From Eudromia elegans (Eukaryota; Chordata; Aves; Tinamiformes; Tinamidae), in assembly GCA_003342815.1 (NCBI GenBank), contig PTEX01000314.1, positions 482,244-546,243 of the forward strand: a stretch of 64,000 bases of DNA, in the 5' to 3' direction. The position numbers were made by a program, and so were the translations under genes. Of this stretch, positions 1 to 12,200 are shown one piece after another (position 1 is the stretch's first letter; every line of letters starts with the position of its first letter). The notes beneath the pieces were generated by a model. That model was not told the DNA's origin. It was given only the letters and a program-made list of their open reading frames with translations, and did no database searches.

Positions 1-3000
1 TAATATAATAATTACATATTACCTGCTTGTTACAAACTGCTTGAATAGTACTACAGTGCACACACAAATGTGGCAGGACTGTCTTATGTGTTCCTAAATG
101 CAGAAATTGCCCAGTGTAAGCAGTATTCACCGTATGTAGTTACATTTTCATATCTAAACTACTAATCAATCTTTTACTGATCTGGAAAAAAACAGATTCT
201 TCCAATTACCAGTGTGAATCATGTTCCGCCAGTGTGCAATGTATGTATGCTGTTTTGTAATTTACTGCTTTTTCACTTAGTATAAGCAGCCTTGGCATAC
301 TGCAAAAGGAAAACTAAGGCAGGAGATTTGGGAAATGTTTTCATCTCATGTATTGGGAAAAAAAAGAAAAACATAAAAACAAACCCTAAATAGCACATCA
401 GATATTGTACTAAACAATAGACTAATAAATTCTAGTATTGCATATGGTATATAGTAAAAGTTAACAATCCCTTATTGTTTAGATTGTCTTCTCTTGCAAA
501 GCACACCCTGAAGGACTCAGTAACAATCTTTTCATCATCGACCTAGGTACTTATATGGCTCCCATCACTGCAATATGTGGGTTTATTGCAGCTGTGAAAT
601 GCAGAGACACAGAGCTCGAATATGGAATCAAAACTGCAAAAAGAATGCTCATCCATTTTCTGTACAAGCCAATGAGGAAATGAAAAAAGAATCTGAATAA
701 GTCCCAATCTCTTTTTATGATGGCAAATCACTCAAAGTATACTCACCTTCTAACTTATCGATAACAAATTGCTATTGTTAATATTAAGTTTGAGCATCTA
801 ATGATTTTGAAACTTTCCAAAAAAGGCAGTCATTCCCTAGAATAAAAACAACACTTTTCTCAGGAGACCGTGATGTGATTCATGTGAGTTAGAGAGAAAG
901 ACAGACATGTGCAATTTCCACTTTTTCTCTTATGAAACCCTTAAAACATAATATTTTCCCCCTTATCCAACATTCAGTTGGTCTGAATAACTGCTGATTC
1001 AGCTAAGAAACATAAGAAAACAAGAGAGAAAAAAATGTAACGGACTCACAAAAAAGGCAAATGCACACGCATCTCCTATGTTATGATCTGCCTCTCAGAA
1101 TAAAATGGTGTTATATCCTCAGGGAGGACACAGGCCATTTTGATCCCACAGTCATAAGTAACCTCACAAATTAAATGCAAGCCATAGTTTTAGGCACTCT
1201 GCTACACTCATTGCAGAGAAATTATAGTTGTCACAAGACAGTTTACTGTGGAGGAATACAGCTGGTGAGAATAGAAGGCTTTCAAATGTCTTTTCTTCTT
1301 GTGAGCACAACTTATTCTAGTAAGGATCAAACATGTGCAGGTAATTCTTTCTTGTACAGAAGCAAGGGCAGGTTTTTACTTCTGTGGCAAGAACCAGGCA
1401 GGAACGAGGCAGGTGTGCAGGTGCAATGAGACTTTTGAGGCTAAGATGCAGGACCACTGGTGGTCTGCAGCAGAGTAGATAGTAACCCGACCCCAAGGGT
1501 GGATATGCACAGAGGTGAGCTCTTAACAAGAGCTGCAGCCAGACTGAATGGGACTTTGACTCTTGGTAGGAGATGCTTTTGGAATATGAAAGTGTAGAGC
1601 AAAGTATGTGCAATAGGGAAGAGATGCCGGGTGATGTATAGATCAGATGTCAAATCATCCTAGGAACACTCTGATTGCCTCGTGGTCAACAGCTGTCATG
1701 TACATGGAAAAGTACAACAGGAGGACTATCTGCTCACAACACAGTTTTACCACTAGGTCAGTGGAAACATGAAACCAAGGCAGGAAGCAAGGAAGTAGGA
1801 AGAGCAGTCTTAGCTCACAAAATTCAAGCATTCAGAGACAGGGAAAGATGCCTGTCAATAAAGGTCCTGACCCACCATGGCTGCCACAGTTGCTGAACCA
1901 GGAAACAAGGTCCCGCCTCTGCTCCAGTGCTATGAGGTATTAAAATGATTTTTTTTCAAAGTGGCAATTACCAGAGATCGCAATTTCTTCATCCTTTTTT
2001 GCCCTCCTTCAGTTCACCTTTTGGCCCATGTTACAGCTGGCAACCTGCTCTGCCTCTGGGTCTAAAGGATGTGTGGTATAATGGACTCTGGAGCAAGTAA
2101 AATTTGGGATGTTGCTATGCCTCCAAACAAAAGCCCATTTTGGAAGCAGTCACACAAATAGGGAATTGCAAAAACTCTCTCTCCTGGGACTGGTAGCTGT
2201 CTCAGACATCATGACTAGGAAAAGCCTTTTGGGGACTTGAAGTGTTGGCCTAAGTCTCAGAGAGCAAGTAACACTAGCTTTTCCTCCACCTACAACTTTC
2301 AGGGCATGAATCAGAACTAAGAAATTGGGTGGAAGCCCTGGTTCTCTCTTTCTGTGATCTGCTGCCAACTCATTGGAGAATTCAGGGATAAAAAAGATAA
2401 TATTTCATCTAAGCTTGTGTGTCTTTTTACCACAAACACCTTCTGTTCTGGACTATACCATTGCTTTCACAGCTGAAAAGAAAATATTTCTTACCCTCAA
2501 AAGGAAAAAAAAAATGTCTGGACTCTCTTCAGTGTATTTTGGGGAAATTCAGGAACCCACATGAAAATAAGATGCTCTCTATCACTCCTCTGGCACGGCT
2601 GCCTGGGTGCCACTGCAAATTAAGTTACACTAGCTACACTTGCAATTCTTTCCTGAATGTAACTCAACAAAGAAAAACCTGTGGAAAACCTCTGACTTTG
2701 GAAGCAATTAATGGAGACATCTTAGTCATGAAATCACATGTTACCTCAGGGCTGGCCTCAGGTATTGGGCATTAATGTGCCTGTGTCAGGTTCTGAATGT
2801 TGAAGTGACCCTCAAAGAGACTTTTTCCTTTCTGTTGCTTACCTGAAAGCCTGCATCTCTGAAAGGAAAACATTTTAGGATAGGTCCAGAACTCAGATCA
2901 CCTTTCACAACAGAAGAGAGCAGGCTCAGACTCCACACAGCAAGGAATGGAAAGTGAATGTCCAGTCTCTGTAATATATTCTGTTATCAAAAATTTCTCA

Positions 3001-4248
3001 TAGTGAATTTCCACCGGAGTTGCTGATCCCTCTAGGAACCTGAGTGACCAGCATATTCCTTCAGGGTAGCTTCGCCCTACTTGCTCTTCTATAAGCAGCC
3101 TATTCCTCTAGTTTACCTTTCTCCATCATACAGGATGCAGCAGCCAAAAAAAAGTTTTCATATATATACATGTATGTATGTATATATTTATATATACATT
3201 TTTCATATATATATATATGTATAAAAGCTGAGGAGCAGCCTGGGTACAAACATGCACAGGATCCTTTCGCAAGGTCTAAAAACTGCAGAAGTGACATAGT
3301 TTTATAGCTTGGTGAAAGCAGGACTGGAGAGTGATGTGAACGTAGCTGCTCTCTTCCCATGTGAGAGTGAAGAGGCAAACAGAGAAGGCTTCTCACCACA
3401 CACAGGTGTTAGATATGGTGTCTCACCATATGTTACATGAGGGCAGGTTAAGTACCTTGTATGTTTTTCTGCTTTATTTTGCCTGTCTCTCCCTTTTTTT
3501 TTAATAAAGAAGTGGTTAAAAAGCAGACCAGGCCTGAGCCTGATCATTATACAAACACCTCTTAAGCTTCATTGACACAGGTTTCTATTTATAGTGGAAG
3601 AAGAATAGCAAAATTCTTCTAGCCAGCTGTAATACAAAGAATAGAGGAAAGAGAGTGCTGTAAAGACTAAGTTATCATAGCAGCATAATTACATCTAAGT
3701 CTACTTTGTTCAAGAGCAGAACCTTATTCTGTCAGGAGAAAAAGGGAACTTTGTACTGTTATTTCTAAATGGTACTAGACAGCAAAAAGCAAACTGGTCC
3801 TGCAGCTCTCTGCAAATGAACCTCCTTGAACAAAACAAGCCAGACTATTTTGATTGTTACAAATTCAAAAAGAGATAACATGAAACCCTTCCTCATAGCA
3901 TTGGAGGAAAGTATATCAACATGTAAACTACAGTGTATAACAACCTATTAACTATAAATGTGAATAATGTTTCCTGGAGGTTATATTTTCATTAAATTAA
4001 AGTTTAAACAATGATGAAATGTTAGGCTGTCTTCTTATTACTTAAGTAATTTCAATATTCATGTAAATACAGGTTCTTCAACTATCAACTCACAATCTCT
4101 TGTAGTTGCACCTGTACAAAAAAGTGGTGTATCTGGAAAAAGACAAACCCAAACATATATCTTAAATGCTTATTCTCAGATATGCCAAAAGCTGCTCAGC
4201 AAAGGTTTTCCTGGTATATCTCAAAGCAATATTGGTGAATGCTAACTC
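1..4248. other. Gene-free AT-rich sequence
   Basis: I see no recognisable exon, RNA gene or transposon here. Open frames are short (under about 120 codons), overlap on both strands and resemble no family I know. The only structured element is a TA-rich simple repeat near 3.2 kb, listed separately. Confidence 0.6.
3160..3223. repeat. TA/TATG-rich simple repeat
   Basis: Alternating TA runs with interspersed TATG and TTTA units over about 64 bases. Likely a decayed, length-variable microsatellite. Confidence 0.85.
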
Positions 4249-4254
4249 TGGCAA
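4249..4254. repeat. Left 6-bp target-site duplication of solo LTR
   Basis: The hexamer TGGCAA directly abuts the left edge of the LTR (which starts TG on the plus strand) and recurs exactly at 4680-4685 on the other side. A 6-bp duplication is typical of alpha- and betaretrovirus-like (class II) integration. Confidence 0.8.
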
Positions 4255-4679
4255 TGAAGGAAGACCTTTGGGAGTATTCACGGAGTCCTCATAGAGGTAA
4301 GAGTGAACTTTGTTTATTGCTTAAATTAGTACATACTTATAGGGTTCCAGGGTCCACACGGCAAAGCACAATTGTTTATTCCAGCTCTATCACCCGCCTA
4401 TGCTCTATTACTCTTGGCCATATGCAAATATGCGTGTGCTACTGTGCCAAGCTCTCCTCCCCGCTCAGCATCCCCCCATGGCCTTGAGAGACTGCTGTGC
4501 CTCATATCAGGTACGTCTCAAGGTTACAGTCTCTTGGACTGTGTGCTGGGTTGTGCAGACATGCCTTAGGCAGCACATCATGTCCCTGACTTCCTAGAAT
4601 GCTCTCTACATGGCAATACTGCATACCGCTTTCCTAGCTGGAAAAGTATCTTACACAGAGATATTTACCCATTGCCTCA
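4255..4679 (-). mobile_element. Solo LTR, alpharetrovirus-like, antisense
   Basis: This 425-bp unit begins TG and ends CA on both strands and sits between perfect TGGCAA hexamers, so both edges are well fixed. On the minus strand a TATAAG box (4343-4338) is followed about 20 bases later by an AATAAA signal (4318-4313). A second AATAAA lies slightly upstream (4380-4375). This close TATA/poly(A) spacing, and an end in CTTCA, resemble the compact LTRs of avian leukosis-type and related endogenous avian viruses; that comparison is from general knowledge, not a database search. No internal viral sequence is present, so it is a solo LTR left by recombination between two LTRs. Confidence 0.83.
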
Positions 4680-4685
4680 TGGCAA
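4680..4685. repeat. Right 6-bp target-site duplication of solo LTR
   Basis: TGGCAA, identical to 4249-4254, immediately follows the CA dinucleotide closing the LTR. Confidence 0.8.
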
Positions 4686-5200
4686 TATTCACACCATTTT
4701 GCTGGGTTTAATAGTGGTCAGCAGTCTATCTTTCCTCTGCAAGCCTGGAATTAAAAATATGACATCTTTGTGACTGCATGTCAGGGCAGAAGTAGTAGCC
4801 AGCTACATACCTTTTCTCTGAGAGTTTCCTACATCAGTGAGTAACCATGAATCAGCACAACAGAACCCCGTCTCTTCACTGTCATCAAGGCAATTCTTTT
4901 CAACAACTATACAGAAGGTCAGGTTTTATATGACTAACATATAAATCGGGTTTTATGAAGGAAAGATTACAAGTAATCCAAAATATATGTTGTAAGAGAC
5001 TGTTCTGGATCATGTTTGTCTCAGCATTGTTGCCATACAATTTACAACTTCCTGGCCTTGGCATCCTATCTCTGGGACGTCTAGACCTCAGCATCCTGTC
5101 TCTGGGAAGACTGTGATAATCAGCTTGAGGTGTTTTATCTCTCTACAATTTATGACTTCCTGGGCTAACAAGGCTCAGCAGTGCCTGCCAAGCAGTTGAG
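4686..5200. other. Spacer with short direct repeats between two LTRs
   Basis: No gene is visible. Two nested direct repeats occur. A 20-bp segment at 5036-5055 recurs at 5144-5163 with two mismatches. A 17-bp segment at 5061-5077 recurs at 5091-5107 with one mismatch. They could be remnants of retroviral sequence next to the following LTR, or simple local duplications. Confidence 0.5.
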
Positions 5201-5742
5201 TGTTGGGGCAGGAGGTGCCACAGAGCACACAGCATGTATGAACAACACATACCAGAAAACTTCAACAAAGTGGGCGGACTCTTCAAGAACTGGGACAATA
5301 AAAGGACTACATTTTCCTCCATCGAGTGCTGCGGAGGTTTCTTCTTCTGAATTCTCTTTCGAGATAGCACCACCTGCACCGCGCGATGGCTTCTTCACCT
5401 GCACTGAGCGAGCGACTTCTTCACCTGCACCGAGAGAGTGGCTGCTGCTTCTAAACTCTCCTTCAAGTGCTCATCACCTGCACCAAGGTGGAGCTGATGA
5501 AACGTAGTTGACTGGTGGTGGTAACGAATGGTACCTGGTGGTAGTAGTAACGAATCTTGCTGCATCTCTCCCACTTGCTTGCTTATCCTTTTTTTTTTTT
5601 TTCCTGTTTTCCATTCTTCTTCTGTCCTACCACCTAATGTCCTATCACCATTATGAGAACTGAGTTTATAAAGTTATATAGCATTTGACCCCATTTGTGT
5701 CTTAGTCTTACTCTTGGGATCGCACTGAAACCTTCCCCAACA
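5201..5742 (+). mobile_element. Probable LTR with TGTTGGGG/CCCCAACA ends
   Basis: The unit starts TGTTGGGG and ends CCCCAACA, an 8-bp perfect terminal inverted repeat of the TG...CA type expected for LTRs. An AATAAAA motif at 5297-5303 could be the TATA-like box. Downstream, CACCTGCAC occurs four times (5371, 5396, 5422, 5475), the first three about 25 bases apart. GGT-rich tandem phrases (5511-5553) and a 14-base T run follow. Flanking hexamers GTTGAG and GTAGAT share four of six positions, so a target duplication is only suggested. No internal viral genes are attached. The family is not identified; the ends would suit a class III-like or other avian ERV. Confidence 0.6.
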
Positions 5743-8238
5743 GTAGATCTGGACATATGTATATAGATGATGAAAGCCTGACTGTTTCCACATGGCCCAC
5801 ACTCATATGATCACTCACCAGAATTAGGCAGCTACACAATTCAGTAACAACCTGGAGCAGCCGCAGAGTAAGGCACAGTCACAGACAATGTGTTAGCTTG
5901 AAGGTTATACAAGTAAAATAGAGAAGATTTTTGCAGATAGTGCCAGCAGGAAAGAGCTGAGAATAGACTTGCTCTATTATAGCTGCCCATCCAGAGTAAA
6001 ATAAAGCTTCTAAGTATACTTTTTTAAAATTTTTTTTTACATTTGACACTCTCATTCTTTTTCTAGAATTTAAGAATCTCTGGTATCTGAAAACAACAGG
6101 AATATATCTTGAAATAACATTTCTGAATCATAAATGTTCATTCATCTCCATAAGACTTTACTCTGAATCCACTCTGAAGCATCACTGTAGCCACCTGAGT
6201 GTCAACTTCATTAAATACTTTGTAGCCAGTTGAAGCACACATTCAAGAAATGGAAAGTTTTCCTAATGGTCAATATTGAATGATCAATATTGCCCGTGCC
6301 AGATTTTATTTTAGTGATATGAGTAAGCACAAGATAAAGAAAAACAAAACAAACAAAAACCACTGTTATTTTTTGAATTTTGCAAGTCTATAAAAATACT
6401 CTGTCAAAGACTGATTTCCTTTGAGATCCCGACATATTTTCCATTCTCTGAAGATGAACACTCATGTTACGATATGTCTGATGGGTTTGTGCTTTGTCTA
6501 TTCATGTAATTGTGGGATTGCTAATATAACTTACCTCTTAATCTTTCACTTCTTCCTGGGAGTGTAAATTAACAGTTAAGTCATAGCTCCCTTCCGTTTT
6601 GTTTGTTTGTTTGCTTGTTTTTTCTTTACAAAGAGTAGAGTGGAAGGTTTCTCATGTTTAGGTCAGACGTTGCCTCCACTGCAGCAGTTATCTGATAATA
6701 GTCTTGCTCCAGCCCAGGACAACACTGGCAATGCTCTGCTCCTATTTCAGAAATGCTGCGCCCAAGAGCTCATAGACATCCCTGAGGCTTTCAGGCACTG
6801 ATGGTGAGAGAGAACCAGGTCCATGGCACCTGCCCCCAATGTGGACCCAAAAATTACCTGGGGATAGGAGGACAGTGGCAGCATCTCATTAGACTTGTAT
6901 GTCACAAACATACTTGTCCCTAGAATGAAGGACATTGATCCCTAAAATGGGTTAAAAGCTGCTACCTCACAGCCTAGCAGCTATGACTGACACTGATCAC
7001 CGTGGACTGGTGGCCATGAGACTATGTGCTGCTATAGGCTTCATATCCAAAAGGCAGCTGAAAAGTCTTTGTTTCCAGCAGGAAACACAGCATGGCATTG
7101 AGATCCTAATTCAGATCACGGCCACACTGTTTGTATTCACAGCTACCCTGAGAACCTTGATTCCACGTGTGCATCTATTATTAGGTGTCCCACAGAGTTC
7201 TGCCTCTCCTCACCAAGCTGCTGCTGGAGAGTCCTCCCTTGTCCCAGCAATGAACTATTCTATTTTCATACTTAGTCTAGATCTACTTCTAATTCCAAGG
7301 ACATAGCTCAACCCATTTTTCTTCAGGTTCACTTTGTCCTTTTCTTCACTGATCTCATTTCTGCCTTGCACTGTGTTCTGCTAGTAACAGCATTTCTGTA
7401 GCAGCCAGGCAAAACAGGTTGGGAAAACGGTTCACTGGGAGAGAACAACATGAGTTTTTTTCTGGTTATTTTTTAGCAAGATCAGTTTCTTAAGTTGGTT
7501 CCCTGCATGACCTTAATAAATAACAAGCAGCTGAAGGCCAAACATGTTTCATTTTGAGGTAGATCAGCACCCTGAACCCCGGTTCATCACAAGATGACCA
7601 TCTACACACTAGAGGCAGTACAGTAGAGGGTGAGTGAAAGAAGATTGGGTAGAGGGAAACCCTTCAAAAAACACATGAGTTTATAAACCATGTGGTTTTG
7701 TTGTTGCTTGTCAGACATGATAAAGATGCTCAGGCTTGTCTGCTTTTTCCATTTATGCCATCTGTTATTATAGAAAGTGCTACATCTTCACACAATGATG
7801 GCCTCTGTCCAAATGAGTATCTCTTCATCTTTGGACTAGTCTAACGATAGCAGTTTGACAAACAGATCAAGTACAAAAGGATAAAGCATTATGCACCTTT
7901 AGCTAAATGGTGATACTTCCCTGCTGATGATGGCCTAGGAATAAGACAGGATCCAGAGCATGGAAACGCTAGGGAACAAACATAGCAGTTTCTGAAGTGC
8001 AGATCATTAGCCATGTGTTAGACATGGAGAAATGCTCTCAGAAATGAGCTAGGGCTTTCTTAGAGCACCAGAGAAAATTGGTCCTTATTTGTAGCAGTCT
8101 GAACTGGCTCTTAAAATATAAGCACTAAAATATATACAATTTATCAAAAGGTCTTTGTTAATATAGCACTGTACACGCTCTCGATTCTTGTAGCCTTTTC
8201 CAATCCAAACAAACACAATCCACCAATTGTCTCCAATA
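5743..8238. other. Gene-free sequence
   Basis: Nothing recognisable. Open frames up to about 107 codons look incidental. A GTTT-type tract lies near 6598-6624. Confidence 0.55.
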
Positions 8239-8424
8239 TGTGTGGGAAATCTCGCAATCAAGAACCAAATGTCCAAAAAGGAGACAGAGAAGCCCTAAAA
8301 CTTTAAAACTTTTTCCTTTGTCCCACTCATCAGCCACACTGGGGGGTAACTCGCTTAATTGTAAAGACACAAACTTGTATGTTCTGCTCAAATAAGAATA
8401 GACAGTGCTGCTTCTGCACTCACA
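8239..8424 (-). mobile_element. Internally deleted LTR copy, antisense
   Basis: Read on the minus strand, this segment matches both ends of the plus-strand LTR at 8784-9231. The 5' half shares a stretch around AAGTTTGTGTCTTTAC and a GGGACAAAGGA motif. The 3' end shares the text running through CTCTGTCTCC, GGACATTTGGTTCTTGATTG and a CACA terminus. The middle, including the TATA and poly(A) region, is missing, leaving about 186 bp instead of 448. Edges are set by homology to the other copy; no target-site duplication is visible. Confidence 0.7.
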
Positions 8425-8783
8425 GTGCAAGTTGACTCTCCTTTAAAATAAAACAACATCTGAACTTAAAACAACCTATCTATTAAATACAGTAATAAAT
8501 CTTTCCTTGCTTGATACATATATCAATGTCTAGAGGGTCTGAGGTCTAAACCAAAGCAGACTGAAAATGATTTTTAATAGCTTATGCCGATTGTGCTATA
8601 TGTTCATACTCCTGTTTATGTGAGGCAGATATCAGCTGCATAAAAAACTGTGTCATATTTCACAGATGACAAAACCATGCAGATTTTAAATAAGCAAATT
8701 TATTATCAGGTTAACTAAGATTGCTCCTGAAGACTGCAAGATGACAAGTTAACATGCCATTTTCTGTGAATTGTCAAAACTTT
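8425..8783. other. Spacer between two oppositely oriented LTRs
   Basis: About 360 bp of AT-rich sequence with no recognised gene or repeat, lying between the inverted LTR copies. Confidence 0.5.
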
Positions 8784-9231
8784 TGTAAAGTAGTAATAGC
8801 CCATTACCTCTTCTTGCTACTATCTCAGCGAGCGGAACACCCAAGTTTGTGTCTTTACCAATAAGGGAGTTCCCCCACAGTCTGACTGATGAGCGGGACA
8901 AAGGAATAAATGCAGGGGGGAGACTGAGCGGAGCCAGGAGTGAGGGGCACAAAGGAGTCAGGTGATCTTAGGTGAAAAGACCTCGCAGGAGGCAGGAGTT
9001 GGTGTAGGTGGCCGGGAAGCCTGTGACTCCTGAGTACCTTGGCTAATGGGGAAAAGGAGAGGGCTACCTCGGCCGGGAAGGTAGGATAAAAGGGGGGCTG
9101 CGACCTCCAGCACTTGGAGAGACGCCACAGGGGTATGCCTGGTGGACTCTCCCTTTATTCAAATAAAGTTATAGGACTCCTCTGTCTCCTTTGTGGACAT
9201 TTGGTTCTTGATTGCGAGATTTTTCCGCACA
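8784..9231 (+). mobile_element. Solo LTR, plus strand
   Basis: The unit starts TGTAAAG and ends CGCACA. In order it has a GC-richer U3-like part, a TATA-like GGATAAAA at 9083-9090 and an AATAAA signal at 9162-9167. The spacing of about 75 bases is suitable for a short R region. A U5-like tail ends in sequence shared with the antisense copy at 8239-8424. No primer-binding site or viral coding sequence follows, and no clear target duplication is seen, so it is best read as an old solo LTR of an unidentified avian ERV family. An open frame starting at 9193 begins inside this tail and is incidental. Confidence 0.72.
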
Positions 9232-12200
9232 TCAGTGACACCAGATAGTCACTCAGCTGTAGTTCATGTCTCCTCTTGCTGTCTTGCAAGTGAACTGGAC
9301 TCTTATTTAGAAGAATCTGTTCTTTTCCTCGAAAGTGATTTCCAAATCCTACTCAGCTGTCCCGAGAGGAACTCATCAATAAATGTAAAGTGTGTCCAGA
9401 GCTATATGCAAGGCACTTTGGAGCAAAACCCTTCAGCCTTGAATTTTTACAAGTTATTTAGAAACATGACAAGAAAATTTATTATATATACCCACTACTG
9501 TCACTCCCACCAAACACAATCCCTGCAGCACAGAGGTGAGTACACACTGACTTTTGGCTTTGTTCTGCAAATTTCTCTGGTGATGCAAGGTCTCACCAAG
9601 GTGAGCACAATGCCCCATGAGCGATGCACCTCTCTTATGCCCTTTCTGCTATGAAAGCCTGCAAAAGCTTTGCTCCTAGCAGGGTAAAACCTTTAATTTT
9701 CTTGTAGGTCATGTTGAGATATGCAGCATGAAAAAAGGAACGTCACATCACTTTCCCTTCCACTGGTCTCTGTAACTGAATGGAACAAAACTAACCAATT
9801 CAGAGTAATGAGGGAACACCAGTTCCTAGGACAGCTCTCCCCTCTTGAAAAGGGGACACAGAATCAAGAAGTCCAATCCCACAATGATAGCCTAAATATC
9901 TTAATGTAGAGAATGCTGCTGTCTTGCACTGTGTCTCTCGCTGTAGCTCTGCCAAGTGGACATCACAGTCCAAACTGTGATATTTTCATTCTGGTTTAGC
10001 ACCAGTGTAAATAGCACAGCACACAAGGTAGCTGCAAGTCAGGGCCACAGATTCTGCTAATTCCATTCCTTCATGTATGTTTATTGCTTAACTGGTACTG
10101 CAGAAACGTCGTGCATTACAAAACAATCTATTTTCTGCTGAAAAATCAATAGTAAACAGTTCCAGTAAATACAATGTCCATATCATTCCTGTAAGTATAC
10201 ATTTATAGACTTCGTAACCTTACTGCTACACAATCAATTGCAACCTGCTATGGGATTGTTTACCTTTCCCAGCCCTTACAGACTCAAGCTCATAAATGAT
10301 TTTCAAAATTTTACAAAACTTTCCTAATGACTGAGTTTGACATTTCAGCCCACATACAAATGGAAACACTGCAAAAAACTTCATATCTTAAACCTCGACA
10401 TCACAAGTTGCTGCTCTGCATAAATTTTGACTATTGTTAATTTGCATATAATTTACTGAGAGCTGGCTATGATTTCCTTTTTGTGTGCATCTCTGGGGTT
10501 TTTTGTTTGTTTGTTAACACTGGTCATTTACCTGGATCTTTACAGTAAGTCTTCCAAAGCACTGTTTCTCATCAAAGATAAGGTGAAGAAAGACAGAAAG
10601 GGGAAATATATGCAATAAAATCTGAAGGTAAAAAAGATAGCATGAATAACACACAGATCTGGAAGAAAAATTATCTGTAGCTATTGGAAAAATGAAACAG
10701 GAAAAAAAATTGGGAAATTATCACCTAAAAATATTAAATCCAGAAGAAATGCACCAGAGCGAAAAAAAGAAAGGACTAAAAGCTAGGAAATGTTTCGTTT
10801 TTTAAAACACCAGTGAGTGGCTGTGGATAAGAGGAAACAAAAAATACAGACAACAGGTGGGAAAACAATGAATTTTTACAAGGGGAAACTCCCTTGGCAG
10901 AGAATGCGGACAACGTGCACATATGGAATACAATAGCTAACTACTATAAGACAATCCATTGCTCACAGCCAAGAGCAGCAAACTACCACGGCTGGGCCAG
11001 AGCATACGAATGTGTATTTTGGGATGCTGCACAAATGGCCACACTCTATGTTTTCTTAGGCTGCTGCAATGTTTTCCAAACACAGAGGAGCTTTGCCAAT
11101 ATCAAAAGGCAAGGCAGGTTACCTTATTTGTTTGTATTAAAAATAAATATGTTAAAAATACAACTGAGACATCAATTTGTTATGATTTATCAAGCAAGAA
11201 GTGGAAAGGCAAAATCTTATGCAAGTATGACAATATTTTTTAAAATCCTGCTCAGTCCACAGAAAGTGCTTTCCAGAAATCATGCCAGCACTGCTGGAAG
11301 AAAACTGGCTGGCTACAAAGTCTATCAAGGGTAGGCGGGTGTTTAGAAAAGAAATGGCTGCCCCTGCACAAGACAAGAAATGGGGCACACTTGAGAAAGA
11401 AACACAGATACCCACAGAGCTCTCAGTTAGGAAAGTTCTGGCAATCTAGGGGGTCATTAAATGAAAACAAAGCAAAGGCAAATGGAGACTGCAAAGCAGT
11501 GGTAACTACCACTTTAATGGCCTTTAATCTTGTATAGGTTTATGAGAATAATTTTCTTTGCTATCATTGGAGCCTTACCTGTCTCAAGGAGTTACTTTCA
11601 GCAATCTCCAAGTGGCAGAATGGTGTCAATTTAAGCAAGTCAAAGCTAATAGGGAGAGACAGCATCTTTTATTAGTCTAACCAGCGGAGATTGAAGTAAC
11701 CTGCCAAGGATGGGCAGAGCTTGCATTCATTAGGAGCAAGGTACAGTGACTTTGAGTTTTGTCTGCTGCAGGAATGCTGAGTCTGCAGCTTGCAGGGGTC
11801 ACAGGCACATAAGGCAGCTCAGGCATCCACCCCCAGCCTGCCACCCTCTGCACGCAACTCGCGAAACAAGGCTTGCATGATGAGACTGCTGCAACCCTAA
11901 CCAGGGTGAGTTAAGGCCAACATATCCGTACCTCTATGCTATGCCTTCTCTGCGGAGAATATTTTGCACAGAACCACAGCAGCAGCCTTGTGCAATGATG
12001 TGGTGCTATCCCACAGCCAATGTAGTTCTCGTCTGGTGCTGTTTTTGGATGAAAGGTCATGCCTGACACGGGTGACCTTGCTCCTACCCCAGCCAGCAAG
12101 ACTGAATTGGAAATGGGTACACCTTAGCGGAGCTGCTTCTCTGAATTCAGTTTCCTACTTCACTGCTGTTTGTGTAGTCTTCAAAGCTTCACAGATTCAC

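Noticed and set aside
9193..9654. 153-codon open frame starting MDIWFLIARF
   Set aside because: Its start lies in the U5-like tail of an LTR, and the same start text recurs on the minus strand at 8276 in the related LTR copy. It is an LTR by-product, not a gene.
10894..11334. 146-codon plus-strand open frame
   Set aside because: No recognisable domain or composition bias, and a second overlapping frame in the same region is equally open. Frames of this length are expected by chance in 64 kb.
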